Source: Deltaproteobacteria bacterium (lineage in GTDB: Bacteria; Desulfobacterota; DSM-4660; Desulfatiglandales; Desulfatiglandaceae). From it: DNA of 64,000 nt. Location: the NCBI GenBank assembly GCA_019307945.1, contig JAFDIS010000007.1, forward strand, positions 1-64,000. The letters run 5' to 3'. Made by a program: the position numbers and the translations under genes. Below the pieces are notes generated by a model, which worked only from the letters and a program-made list of their open reading frames with translations, did no database searches and had not been told where the DNA came from. Positions 33,587-42,585 of this stretch are shown in pieces (the first letter of the stretch is position 1; each line of letters opens with the position of its first letter).

Positions 33587-34711
33587 GTGTCCATTCCCAG
33601 CAGCGCCCTGCGGCGCCTACGGGACGATCGCCTGGCCGCGGTGGCGGATAAGATCACGAACGGCGAAAGGCTCGGGGCCCGGGAGGCCCAAGCTTGCCTG
33701 GAAACCCACGACCTTGCGGGGCTGGGAAGCCTGGCCCTGGCCGTGCGATCCGCTCTTTACGGAACCCGGGCCTTTTACGTGGCGAATCTCCATCTCAACT
33801 ATACGAACGTCTGCGGAAACCGCTGTGCCTTCTGCGCGTTTCACCGTGACGCCGGGGCCCCGGACGCCTACACCCTGACCCCGGAGGAGGCGGCCCGCAC
33901 CGTGCGGGAAAGCCCGGTGCCGGGGCTCTGCGAGGTCCACGTGGTGGGGGGATGCCATCCGGAACTCCCCTTCGAATACTACACCGCCCTGCTCCGAGCC
34001 CTGAAGGCCCAAAGGCCCGGCCTCGGGCTCAAGGCCTTTACCGCCGTGGAGGTCCAGCACATGGCGGACCGGGCGGGTCTCACGGTCGCCCAGTGCCTCC
34101 GGGAACTGAAGGCCGCAGGCCTTTCAGCCATGCCGGGCGGGGGTGCTGAAATCTTCTCCCTGCGCCTTCACCGGGACCTGTTCCCCTCCAAGATTGACGG
34201 GGACCGGTGGCTTTCCATCCACGGCGAGGCGCACGCCCTAGGCATCCGCTCCAACGCCACCATGCTCTTCGGCCATCGGGAGACGGTGCAAGAGCGCGCC
34301 CGGCACCTCCTCCGCCTCCGGGACCAGCAGGACCGCACCGGAGGGTTTCAGGCCTTCATTGCCCTGCCCTTTCACCCCGAAAACACGCCTATGGCCCACC
34401 TTCCGGGACCCAGCGGCGTGGAGATCCTCAAGACCATTGCCACGGCCCGGCTGGTCCTTGACAATGTTCCCCACATCAAGGCCTACTGGGTGATGCTGGG
34501 TCTCAAGCTGACCCAGGTGGCCCTGTCCTTTGGTGCCGACGACCTGGAAGGCACCATTGTCCGGGAGCGCATCGCCCACCAGGCCGGGGCCCGCACGGCC
34601 CCGGGGCTTTCACTGGAGGAGCTGGCGCACCTGGTGCGGGAGGCGGGCTTTGAGCCCGTGCGCCGGGACACGTATCACCGTGAGGTGGCAGAAGCCGAGG
34701 AGGCGGCCTGA
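33587..34711 (+). CDS. mqnE: Aminofutalosine synthase MqnE (radical SAM)
   Basis: The 374-residue radical SAM enzyme carries the cluster motif CGNRCAFC within NLHLNYTNVCGNRCAFCAFHR and the family segments VVGGCHPELPFEYY, MPGGGAEIF and NATMLFGHRET. MqnE joins 3-[(1-carboxyvinyl)oxy]benzoate to SAM-derived adenosine, giving aminofutalosine in menaquinone synthesis. GTG 33587 with AAGGA 8 bases upstream gives the usual family length; ATG 33563 is the alternative. Its stop overlaps the mqnC start by one base (TGATG). Confidence 0.93.
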   Translation: MSIPSSALRRLRDDRLAAVADKITNGERLGAREAQACLETHDLAGLGSLALAVRSALYGTRAFYVANLHLNYTNVCGNRCAFCAFHRDAGAPDAYTLTPEEAARTVRESPVPGLCEVHVVGGCHPELPFEYYTALLRALKAQRPGLGLKAFTAVEVQHMADRAGLTVAQCLRELKAAGLSAMPGGGAEIFSLRLHRDLFPSKIDGDRWLSIHGEAHALGIRSNATMLFGHRETVQERARHLLRLRDQQDRTGGFQAFIALPFHPENTPMAHLPGPSGVEILKTIATARLVLDNVPHIKAYWVMLGLKLTQVALSFGADDLEGTIVRERIAHQAGARTAPGLSLEELAHLVREAGFEPVRRDTYHREVAEAEEAA

Positions 34712-35793
34712 TGAAGGCGCTCAAGGAAGCCCTGGCCCAGGCCCAACAGGACGTCCTGGATCAGGAAGCGGCCCGGGCCCTTTATGAGCAGGCCGACCTT
34801 CCCACCCTGGGGCAGTTGGCCCATGCGGCCCGTCTTCGGCACAACCCAGAGCCCGTGGTGACCTATGCCGTGGACCGCAACATCAACTACACGAATGTCT
34901 GCGTGTCCCGGTGCGCCTTTTGCGCTTTCTGCAGAGACCGGGATCACCCGGAGGCCTACGTGATGGACCGCGAGACCCTGGAGAAGAAATGCGATGAGAC
35001 TCTGGCCCTGGGAGGAACGCACATCCTCTACCAGGGGGGGCTTCATCCGGGGCTGGACCTTTGGTGGCACGAAGAACGGGTGCGGTTCATGCGCCAAAAG
35101 GGCCTTCATGTCCACGGTTTCAGCCCCCCGGAGATCGTCTTCTTGGCGGAACGCTCCGGCCTTAGCATCGCCGGGGTCCTGGAACGCCTCGTCAGAGCGG
35201 GCCTCGGGTCCATCCCCGGGGGCGGGGCCGAAATCCTTTCAGACCGGGTCCGGCAACAGATTTCTCCCCGAAAGGCCTCCACGTCCCAATGGCTGGAGGT
35301 GATGGAAACCGCCCACGGCCTGGGCCTCAAGACCACGGCCACCATGATGTTCGGGCATGTGGAGACCGTGGAAGACCGGCTGTTACACCTCTTTGCCGTG
35401 CGCAAACTGCAGGAGAAAACCGAAGGGTTTACCGCCTTCATCCCCTGGCCCTACCAGCCGGGGCCGGGGATCGTTCGCGCAGGCCCCACAGGCGGGGCAG
35501 CCTACCTGCGCATGCTGGCCCTGTCCCGCCTCGTGCTTCACAATGTTCCCCATGTGCAGGCCTCGTGGGTGACCCAGGGCGCGGCCATCGGTCAGGTGGC
35601 CCTCCATTTCGGAGCCGACGACCTGGGCTCCACCATGATCGAAGAGAACGTGGTGGCCGCAGCGGGCGTGAGCCATCGCCTTTCCGAGGCCCAGATGGTG
35701 CACCTGATCGAATCGGCGGGTTTCAGGGCCCGCCAGCGGGACGTCCTCTACCGGCCCGTATCCTGCGACCCGGAGGTCCAAGGATCATGTTGA
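34711..35793 (+). CDS. mqnC: Cyclic dehypoxanthinyl futalosine synthase MqnC (radical SAM)
   Basis: The 360-residue radical SAM enzyme has NINYTNVCVSRCAFCAFCRD with the CxxxCxxC cluster, LYQGGLHPGLDLWW, SIPGGGAEIL and TATMMFGHVETVEDR, all MqnC hallmarks. It cyclises dehypoxanthinyl futalosine. It is translationally coupled to mqnE and overlaps the next gene by 7 bases. Confidence 0.94.
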   Translation: MKALKEALAQAQQDVLDQEAARALYEQADLPTLGQLAHAARLRHNPEPVVTYAVDRNINYTNVCVSRCAFCAFCRDRDHPEAYVMDRETLEKKCDETLALGGTHILYQGGLHPGLDLWWHEERVRFMRQKGLHVHGFSPPEIVFLAERSGLSIAGVLERLVRAGLGSIPGGGAEILSDRVRQQISPRKASTSQWLEVMETAHGLGLKTTATMMFGHVETVEDRLLHLFAVRKLQEKTEGFTAFIPWPYQPGPGIVRAGPTGGAAYLRMLALSRLVLHNVPHVQASWVTQGAAIGQVALHFGADDLGSTMIEENVVAAAGVSHRLSEAQMVHLIESAGFRARQRDVLYRPVSCDPEVQGSC

Positions 35794-36986
35794 CGCACCG
35801 GGCCGCCTGGGCCATGATGGAGCCCCGGCACTGGATCGCCTCACCGGCGGTCACCTTGGAGGGAAACCGGATCGTTTCCGTGGCTGGCGGCTCCCGCGCC
35901 AGGACCCAAGGGCCGGTGGTGGATCACGGCCCAGGGGTCATCCTCCCAATCCTGGTCAACGCCCACACGCACCTGTCCCTTTCGGCGCTCAGGGGGCGAT
36001 TGCCCTGGGATCGGGGATTTGTCCCCTGGGTCCAGGCACTGATGAAGGAACGCGCCGCCCTTTCGGAGGCCCAAGCCCTCGGGGCCTGTGGGAAAGCGGT
36101 GGAGGAAATGACGCGAAGGGGCGTGGGCGCCGTGGGGGAATTCGGACCCCACGTGGCGGTGGAAAAGGCCCTGGGGCCTTCGCCCCTTGCCGCGCGGGTG
36201 TGGCTGGAGTTTTTCGGTGACGCGCGGAGGCTTCCGCCCTTGCCCGGAGACACTCAAGGGATTTCATGGGCCTATGCGGCCCACGCCCCCCACACCGTGA
36301 GCCCCGGGGGGCTCTGCCGCATCAGAGAGCAGGACCGGCGATCCGGCCGCCCCTTCTGCCTGCACCTGGCCGAATCCCGGGAAGAGGTCCTTTTCCTGGA
36401 ACAGGGAGGGGGGCCCTGGGCGGAATTTTTGGCCTCCTTGGGCCTGGACTTTTCAGCATGGGGTCTTCCGGTGGGCTCACCAGTGGCCTACGCCCACAGG
36501 CTGCGGCTCCTGGATTCGAACACCCTGGCGGTCCACCTGACCCAGGCGGGGGAAGAGGACTTGGACCTCCTGGCCGGTACCGGCACCCGGGTCTGTGTCT
36601 GCCCCCGCTCCAACTGGAACCTCCATCGCAGGCTCCCCCCCCTGGAGGAAATGGTGCGCAGGGGACTCGAGCCCGCCCTGGGCACGGATTCCCTGGCCAG
36701 CGTCCATACCCTGGACCTGTTCGACGAGATGGGTTTTGTGGCAGAGCAGTTCCCGGGGCTTTCGCCCGATACCATCCTGGCCATGGTAACGCTTTGGGGC
36801 GCAAGGGCACTTCACCTGCCGGGCCGGGGCACCCTGATCCCCGGGAGCAGGGCAGGCCTGATCTTCGTGGGCCTCGAGGCCCGCAACCCTTCCGAGGCGG
36901 CCCTCCGGCTCGTTTACGGGGAGTTTGAACGTGTAATCCGGCTGGAGGCCCCCAGCATAGGCAAGGAGGAAACCCGTGGCCTTTGA
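35787..36986 (+). CDS. Amidohydrolase, probable aminodeoxyfutalosine deaminase (MqnX-like)
   Basis: The 399-residue metal-dependent hydrolase has NAHTHLSLSALRG (metal ligands HxH), FCLHLAESREE, VHLTQ and the late GTDSLAS. In menaquinone clusters this family deaminates aminofutalosine to futalosine, the substrate of MqnB, which is also encoded here. That both are present supports the call, but the family covers many deaminases. GGAGG lies 10 bases upstream of ATG 35787. It overlaps the decarboxylase gene by 11 bases. Confidence 0.75.
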   Translation: MLTHRAAWAMMEPRHWIASPAVTLEGNRIVSVAGGSRARTQGPVVDHGPGVILPILVNAHTHLSLSALRGRLPWDRGFVPWVQALMKERAALSEAQALGACGKAVEEMTRRGVGAVGEFGPHVAVEKALGPSPLAARVWLEFFGDARRLPPLPGDTQGISWAYAAHAPHTVSPGGLCRIREQDRRSGRPFCLHLAESREEVLFLEQGGGPWAEFLASLGLDFSAWGLPVGSPVAYAHRLRLLDSNTLAVHLTQAGEEDLDLLAGTGTRVCVCPRSNWNLHRRLPPLEEMVRRGLEPALGTDSLASVHTLDLFDEMGFVAEQFPGLSPDTILAMVTLWGARALHLPGRGTLIPGSRAGLIFVGLEARNPSEAALRLVYGEFERVIRLEAPSIGKEETRGL

Positions 36987-38415
36987 CAACCTGCAGTCCC
37001 TCCTGGCGCCCCTGGAAAAGGCCGGGGAGCTAACACGCATCCGGGAACCCTTGAGCCCCCGCCTGGAGATCACCGAGGTGAGCGACCGGGTGGTAAAGGC
37101 GGGGGGGCCGGCGCTTCTCTTTGAAAGGCCCCGTGGGTTCAAAATCCCGGTGCTTACAAACCTTTACGGGTCGATGGAGCGCGTGCGCACCCTTTTCGGG
37201 ATCCAGGAACTGGACGACCTGGGGGCCCGCATCCGGCAGTTGTTGGACCTCGAGCCCCCGCGGAGCTGGATCGCAAAGCTCAAGCTCCTTCCCCGCCTCA
37301 AGGAGGTGGCCCAGGTCTTTCCCAGAGAGGTCCAGAAGGCCCCGTGCCAGGAGGTCGTCCAGACCGAGGACGCGGACCTCACCGATCTTCCCATCCTCAC
37401 CTGCTGGCCCGGTGACGGGGGTCCTTTCATCACCTTGCCCGTGGTGGTGACCAGACATCCCGTCACGGGCAAGCGCAACGTGGGCATGTACCGCATGCAC
37501 GTCTACGACGGTCGGACCACCGGCATGCACTGGCACATCCACAAGGGGGGAGCGGCCCAGTTCCGGGACGCGCGGCCTGACGTGCCTTTTCCTGTGGCCG
37601 TGGCCTTGGGTCCGGATCCCATCACCACCTACTGCGCCTCTGCACCCCTTCCCGAAGGGATGGACGAGTTCACGCTCGCGGGATTCCTTAGACAACGTCC
37701 CGTGGACCTCGTGAAATGTGTGACCAACGACCTCATGGTGCCGGCCGAAAGCCAGTTTGTTCTGGAAGGATATGTGAAGCCGGGGGAAATGCGCCGGGAG
37801 GGCCCGTTCGGAGACCACACCGGCTTCTACTCCCCGGCCGGCGACTACCCCGTGTTTCACCTGACCGCCGTGACCCGGCGACGAAACCCCATCTACCACG
37901 CTACGGTCGTGGGATACCCTCCCATGGAAGACGGCCTGCTGGGAAAAATCACAGAACGCCTCTTTCTTCCCCTGATCCAACAGCAACTTCCGGAAATCCT
38001 GGACATGAACCTGCCCGTGGAGGGCTGTTTTCACAACCTTTGCTTCGTGCGCATCGACAAACGCTACCCGGGCCATGCACAAAAGGTCATGCACGCCCTC
38101 TGGGGAATGGGTCAGATGATGTTTGCCAAGATGATCTTCGTGTTCGACCGGGAGGTGGACGTGCAGGACATCTCCCAGGTGCTCTTTTACCTGGGCAGCC
38201 ACGTTGATCCGGGCCGGGACACCACGGTGGTGCGTGGGCCGGTGGACGCCCTGGATCATGCGGCGGACATGTCTCACCTGGGAACCAAGATGGGCCTGGA
38301 CTGCACTAAAAAATGGCCGGAGGAAGGCTATGGCCGCCGGTGGCCCGAACGGATCGTCATGAGCCGGGAAGTCCGAAAAAAGATCGACGCGCTGTGGGGA
38401 AGGCTGGGGTTTTGA
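36976..38415 (+). CDS. mqnL: UbiD-family menaquinone biosynthesis decarboxylase (MqnL-like)
   Basis: The 479-residue prenyl-FMN-dependent decarboxylase shows LPILTCWPGDGGPFITLP, RNVGMYRMHVYDGRTTGMHWH, the catalytic ExxxxE-type region REGPFGDHTGFYSP and HDxDPG-like HVDPGRDTT. In the mqn cluster it likely decarboxylates 1,4-dihydroxy-6-naphthoate derivatives. It begins with GTG after AGGAGGAAACCC. It shares one base with the prenyltransferase gene start. Confidence 0.88.
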   Translation: MAFDNLQSLLAPLEKAGELTRIREPLSPRLEITEVSDRVVKAGGPALLFERPRGFKIPVLTNLYGSMERVRTLFGIQELDDLGARIRQLLDLEPPRSWIAKLKLLPRLKEVAQVFPREVQKAPCQEVVQTEDADLTDLPILTCWPGDGGPFITLPVVVTRHPVTGKRNVGMYRMHVYDGRTTGMHWHIHKGGAAQFRDARPDVPFPVAVALGPDPITTYCASAPLPEGMDEFTLAGFLRQRPVDLVKCVTNDLMVPAESQFVLEGYVKPGEMRREGPFGDHTGFYSPAGDYPVFHLTAVTRRRNPIYHATVVGYPPMEDGLLGKITERLFLPLIQQQLPEILDMNLPVEGCFHNLCFVRIDKRYPGHAQKVMHALWGMGQMMFAKMIFVFDREVDVQDISQVLFYLGSHVDPGRDTTVVRGPVDALDHAADMSHLGTKMGLDCTKKWPEEGYGRRWPERIVMSREVRKKIDALWGRLGF

Positions 38416-39257
38416 TGATCCGGACTTTCTTGAGCCTGGTAAAAATCGAGCACACCCTTTTTGCTCTGCCCCTGGCCCTGGCCGGGGCGGTACTGGGGGC
38501 CGGGGGCCTGCCCGCGTGGAAGACGCTGGGGCTCGTGGCGGTGGCCTTTGCGGGGGCCAGGGCCTCTGCCATGGCCTTCAACCGCCTCGTGGACCGCCAT
38601 TTCGACGCCCGGAATCCTCGAACGGCCGCGCGCGAATTGCCCACCGGGAGAGTCACCCCGGCGCAGGCAGGCTGCCTCGTTGCGGCAAGCATTGTGGTTT
38701 TTGTGGGCGCGGCGTGGGCCATCAATCCCCTTTGCGGGAAGCTCTCCCCTGTTGCACTGGTGGTACTCCTAGGCTACTCCTACACAAAGCGCTTCACCAT
38801 GTTTTCCCATTATGTCCTTGGACTCGCCCTGGGCATGGCACCCGTGGCCGGATGGCTTGCCGTCACCGGCCGCCTGGCCCTCACACCCCTCTGCCTCGGC
38901 GCCGGCGTGGCCCTTTGGACGGCGGGCTTCGATACCCTTTACGCTTGTCAGGACGTGGAGTTCGACCGCCGCACGAATCTTCACTCTCTGCCCGCTTGCC
39001 TGGGGACCGCCAGAGCCATGGGCTGGTCCCGCGCAAGCCACGCGCTGTCGTTCCTCTTCTTCGTGGGCGCGGGTGTCCTGGCCCGGCTAGGCTGGTGCTT
39101 TTATCCCTTGATCGCTCTGACGGGACTCATGCTGGTGTGGGAGCACAGGCTGGTGGGCCCGGCGGATCAATCCCGCCTGGACCTGGCCTTTTTTCGGATC
39201 AACAGCCTGGTGTCGGCCACTATCTTGCTCGCAGTGTCCGCGGGTCTTTGGTTGTGA
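38415..39257 (+). CDS. mqnP: UbiA-family polyprenyltransferase (MqnP-like)
   Basis: The 280-residue polytopic membrane enzyme has about eight helices and both Asp-rich motifs intact: NRLVDRHFDARNPRT (N-x3-D-x3-D) and YACQDVEFDRRTNLHSLP. It prenylates the naphthoate ring. ATG 38415 overlaps the mqnL stop (TGATG). Its intact motifs contrast with the altered ones in the IspH-fused UbiA domain at 10.9-12.7 kb. Confidence 0.88.
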   Translation: MIRTFLSLVKIEHTLFALPLALAGAVLGAGGLPAWKTLGLVAVAFAGARASAMAFNRLVDRHFDARNPRTAARELPTGRVTPAQAGCLVAASIVVFVGAAWAINPLCGKLSPVALVVLLGYSYTKRFTMFSHYVLGLALGMAPVAGWLAVTGRLALTPLCLGAGVALWTAGFDTLYACQDVEFDRRTNLHSLPACLGTARAMGWSRASHALSFLFFVGAGVLARLGWCFYPLIALTGLMLVWEHRLVGPADQSRLDLAFFRINSLVSATILLAVSAGLWL

Positions 39258-39263
39258 GGGCCT

Positions 39264-40097
39264 TCACGCGGCGTAAGCCAGCGTGGAAATCGAACAGCCG
39301 GGAAGGAGGCCCCGTGCTCGGGCCCTGTCAAAAAGGGTCTCCACCGAACGGATGCCTTCCTCTCCCAGATCAAGGCTGAAGCGGTTCACATACAGGTCGA
39401 TGTGGCGCCGGACCACGTCCTTTGACATCTCCTGGGAGTGCCGGAGCACATAGTCCATGGTGCCGGGGGAGCCCTCAAGAGATTTCTTGAGGGAATCGCA
39501 GATGGCGCGGTCTACCCGCTCCGCGGTCCGGGCACCCAAATCCCTGCGAATCGCGATGCCCCCCAGGGGGAGGGGAAGGCCGGTCTCCGATTCCCACCAG
39601 GAACCAAGATCCAGCAACATCTCCAGCCCATATTGCTTATAGGTAAATCGGCCTTCATGGATCACCAGGCCGTAGTCGGCCAGGCCTCGCGCCACCGCCG
39701 GCATGACCTCGGAGAAGACCATGTGGGAAAACCGGGGCGGCACCTTCAGGTAAAGGCCCATTAGAAGCCGCGCGGTGGTCCATTGCCCGGGCGCGGCGAT
39801 GAGACCGCTTTCCAGCCCTTCGAGGGACGCTCCCTTCCTGCCCACCAGGATGGGGCCGCACCCTCGTCCCAGAGCGCTTCCCGCACGCAGGAGGCCGTAA
39901 CGGTCGAGGACCCCGCCTAGTGCGAAAAACGAGATCTTCGTGACGGGGAGCTTCCCCTCCAAGGCCCACCCGTTCAGGGCCTCCACGTCGGCCAGCAGAG
40001 GTTCGAACCCCAAATCGGGATCCATGGTCTCGTCCAGGTGGGCAAAGATGAATGTATCGTTCGGACAGGGAGAATAACCTATTTTCAGGCTCGGCAC
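39264..40097 (-). CDS. mqnD: 1,4-dihydroxy-6-naphthoate synthase MqnD
   Basis: The 277-residue protein has the periplasmic-binding-like fold of MqnD, with the opening LKIGYSPCPNDTFIFAHL and later GLVIHEGRFTYKQYGL and LPLGGIAIRRDLG. It cleaves cyclic dehypoxanthinyl futalosine. GTG 40097 has GAGGAG upstream and matches the family start. It overlaps mqnB by 13 bases and ends 6 bases from the convergent mqnP stop. Confidence 0.93.
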   Translation of the reverse strand: MPSLKIGYSPCPNDTFIFAHLDETMDPDLGFEPLLADVEALNGWALEGKLPVTKISFFALGGVLDRYGLLRAGSALGRGCGPILVGRKGASLEGLESGLIAAPGQWTTARLLMGLYLKVPPRFSHMVFSEVMPAVARGLADYGLVIHEGRFTYKQYGLEMLLDLGSWWESETGLPLPLGGIAIRRDLGARTAERVDRAICDSLKKSLEGSPGTMDYVLRHSQEMSKDVVRRHIDLYVNRFSLDLGEEGIRSVETLFDRARARGLLPGCSISTLAYAA

Positions 40098-40795
40098 GGC
40101 ACACTCCTCAAATATTCCATCACGGCCCGCTGAACGCCCTCCCGGGCGGCCTTGAAGTCCCAGTGGTCCCTGTCGCGATCCCCGGCGGGGTTGCTTATGC
40201 CACGGATTTCCCCCACCGGTACGCCGAATCGCCGCCCCGCAAGGGCCAGGGCGTATCCTTCCATGTTTTCCGCCATGGCGCCGAATCTTTCGGCCCGTGT
40301 CTCGGCGACTCGCGCCCCGGCAGAGACCCCCACCACGGTGAGGGCCGGACCCTTTTTGACCCGCCCCACCACACTCCCCGCCCTGAAAAGGGCGGCTGAG
40401 AGCCCGGGGTCCAGGGGGATCTCCTGCCGAACCCCCGGCAACACCAGGGGTCTTGCATCCCCGATACCGGGTCCCCTCACCACTCCCAGTTCCGCCAGGA
40501 TCTCCGACTCGCAAACCAGCAGGTCCCCGGTCTCAAGGCCGGAGCCTGGCAAGGCCCCGGCCGACCCTACCATGAAAGCCGCCCTGGGGGCGAGCACTCC
40601 CAGAAGAGATCCGATGCTCAGGGCGGCCGACCCCAAGCCAACCCCCACCACTGCCAACGTCACGTTCTTTCCACCTGCACGGCCCTCATAAACCTCCTGG
40701 TGGAGGCCCCCGGGCCCATTGCGCCGCACCGCGTGGCACAGGGAGATGAGCAGCGTCAGCTCCGAGCGCACGGCGGCGAACACGCAAAGGGTCAT
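40085..40795 (-). CDS. mqnB: Futalosine hydrolase MqnB
   Basis: The 236-residue nucleoside-phosphorylase-fold protein has AVVGVGLGSAALSIGSLL, MVGSAGALPGSGLETGDLLV, AENMEGYALAL and EIRGISNPAGDRDRDHW. It removes hypoxanthine from futalosine. Its presence with a deaminase-type gene implies the two-step aminofutalosine-to-futalosine route. It overlaps the tetR stop by 4 bases and mqnD by 13. Confidence 0.92.
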   Translation of the reverse strand: MTLCVFAAVRSELTLLISLCHAVRRNGPGGLHQEVYEGRAGGKNVTLAVVGVGLGSAALSIGSLLGVLAPRAAFMVGSAGALPGSGLETGDLLVCESEILAELGVVRGPGIGDARPLVLPGVRQEIPLDPGLSAALFRAGSVVGRVKKGPALTVVGVSAGARVAETRAERFGAMAENMEGYALALAGRRFGVPVGEIRGISNPAGDRDRDHWDFKAAREGVQRAVMEYLRSVPCRA

Positions 40796-41454
40796 GTCCC
40801 GCCTCCCGGCGCGCCCATGCCTTGCCGAAACAGCGCCACCAATTCGGTGATATTGGGGCGATCGGTCTCCCCCAAGCCCATGCCCTGCCTTAGGGGACCA
40901 GCCGTGATCTCCAGGTGGTGCGCCTGCAGAAATCGATCAAGGACGCTCTGTAGCATGAAGGCCGCCGTGTCAGGGTTCAGGTCGCGCCGCACTTGACCCT
41001 TGTCCATCCCATGCTCCACCAAGGACCTTATGAAACGGTGTGATTCGCGCTTGAGTTCCCGAAGCATCTCCTCCTGGTACGGTGAATCGCCCGTGTACAG
41101 AAGATGGTAGTAGATCCGGGCCAGGCCCGGCTGGGTCTGGATGAAACGGATCCCGGCATCCATGATCCTTTCCAGGCGCCTGAAAAAATCCTCTTCCTTG
41201 GTCTCTTCCCGCACGGCCCGAAGGTAATCCTTCACCAGGCCGAACGCCATCTTGTACACGTATACGAACAGGCCGCTTTTGCTGCCGAAATACTGAAACA
41301 GGGCCCCCTTTGAGATCCCGGCTTCCCCCACCACCCGGTTCATGCTGGCCCCCGCGTAGCCCTTCTCTGCGAATTCACGAATCGCCGCCTCCAGGACGCG
41401 CCCCTTTTTTTCGGGCGCAAGTCGCAGAAAGCGCTCCGTTTCTCCCGATTTCAT
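40792..41454 (-). CDS. TetR/AcrR-family transcriptional regulator
   Basis: The 220-residue protein has the TetR HTH (VLEAAIREFAEKGYAGASMNRVVGEAGISKGALFQYFGSKSGLF) and an all-helical ligand domain. It heads the tetR-mqnB-mqnD operon, so it may control menaquinone genes or respond to a quinone or fatty-acyl signal (inference). I do not see the mqnE dyad repeated in front of it. Confidence 0.88.
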   Translation of the reverse strand: MKSGETERFLRLAPEKKGRVLEAAIREFAEKGYAGASMNRVVGEAGISKGALFQYFGSKSGLFVYVYKMAFGLVKDYLRAVREETKEEDFFRRLERIMDAGIRFIQTQPGLARIYYHLLYTGDSPYQEEMLRELKRESHRFIRSLVEHGMDKGQVRRDLNPDTAAFMLQSVLDRFLQAHHLEITAGPLRQGMGLGETDRPNITELVALFRQGMGAPGGGT

Positions 41455-41480
41455 GGCTCTCCCCGAAAATCTTTCCGCTA

Positions 41481-41508
41481 AAAAAAGGGGCCTTGCGGGG
41501 GGCCCCTT
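41481..41508 (-). terminator. Rho-independent terminator after gpsA
   Basis: On the minus strand AAGGGGCC and GGCCCCTT form an 8-base stem with an 8-base loop, followed by a run of T (plus-strand A run 41481-41486). It ends the dnaA-dnaN-gyrB-gyrA-gpsA direction before tetR. Confidence 0.8.
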
Positions 41509-41537
41509 CTCCTGGCTTCACCGGACCGCCGATGGAC

Positions 41538-42560
41538 TCAATGTTCGATCTCGGCCTTGAGTTCCCGCGTCATGAGGTCCCGGACCGCGTCCCGGGGGTC
41601 TTTTCCCTCGTACAGGATCCGATACACCTCCGCCGTTATGGGCATCTCCACGCCCATCTTACGGGCCAGGGCATGGGCCGCCTTTGTGGTGCGGATCCCT
41701 TCGGCCACCATCTTCATGCTCCCGGTGATCTCCTGGAGGCTCAGGCCCTGCCCGATCTTCAATCCCACAGTTCGGTTCCTGCTCAGATCACCGGTACAGG
41801 TAAGCACCAGGTCCCCCAGGCCCGCAAGGCCGGCCAGGGTGAGGGGGTTTGCCCCCATGGCCACGCCCAGACGCGTTATTTCCGCAAGCCCCCTGGTGAT
41901 GAGGCCCGCGCGGGCGTTGTGGCCGAACTGAAGTCCGTCGGAAGTGCCCGCCGCAATGGCGATCACGTTCTTGAGGGCGCCTGCCACCTGCACGCCGATG
42001 AGGTCGGTGGAAAAATATACCCTGAAAAAATCGGTGGACAACAGCTGCTGCAACGATGCCGCGTGGGTCTCATCCCTACTCGCTATGGTGATCACGGTTG
42101 GGACCTTACGGCTCACCTCGCGGGCGAAACTGGGACCCGCCAGACAGGCAAACGAACGGCGAAAAGGCTGTGTCAGGACCTCGTCGGCCACCTGGGACAT
42201 CAACAACAGGGACTGGTTTTCGATCCCTTTGGTGGCCGAGACGAGGGCCACGCCCTCTCTCAGGGAGGGGCGCATCCCCTCCAGGACCTCGCGGAACACG
42301 TGGGAGGGCACAACGATGAGAACCACTTCTTTTCCCTCAAGGGCCTCTTCATAGGACCTGACCGGCTGGATTCGAGCGGACAACTTGACATCAGGCAGAA
42401 ACTCCCGGTTCACCCGCTCCTTCAATATCTGCTCGTGGACCTCATCTTCTCTAACCCACAGGTCCACCGAGAGGCCCTTTTCCGCAAGCAAGTTGGCCAG
42501 CGTGGTGCCCCAGCTTCCTGCGCCGATCACGGCGATACGGGATATTTTGTCGGGTTGCAT
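41538..42560 (-). CDS. gpsA: NAD(P)-dependent glycerol-3-phosphate dehydrogenase GpsA
   Basis: The 340-residue enzyme has the Rossmann start AVIGAGSWGTTLANLLAEKG, KGIENQSLLLMSQV, GPSFAREVSR, the catalytic Lys in ALKNVIAIAAGTSDGL and GLGDLVLTCTGDLSRN. It reduces DHAP to sn-glycerol-3-phosphate for phospholipids, feeding PlsY. ATG 42560 begins 25 bases after the gyrA stop. Confidence 0.95.
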   Translation of the reverse strand: MQPDKISRIAVIGAGSWGTTLANLLAEKGLSVDLWVREDEVHEQILKERVNREFLPDVKLSARIQPVRSYEEALEGKEVVLIVVPSHVFREVLEGMRPSLREGVALVSATKGIENQSLLLMSQVADEVLTQPFRRSFACLAGPSFAREVSRKVPTVITIASRDETHAASLQQLLSTDFFRVYFSTDLIGVQVAGALKNVIAIAAGTSDGLQFGHNARAGLITRGLAEITRLGVAMGANPLTLAGLAGLGDLVLTCTGDLSRNRTVGLKIGQGLSLQEITGSMKMVAEGIRTTKAAHALARKMGVEMPITAEVYRILYEGKDPRDAVRDLMTRELKAEIEH

Positions 42561-42585
42561 GTCCGTTTCTTCCTCACCCCACCAT

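Noticed and set aside
40001-40012. tRNA T-arm-like GGTTCGAACC
   Set aside because: It lies inside mqnD, with no cloverleaf or acceptor stem around it.
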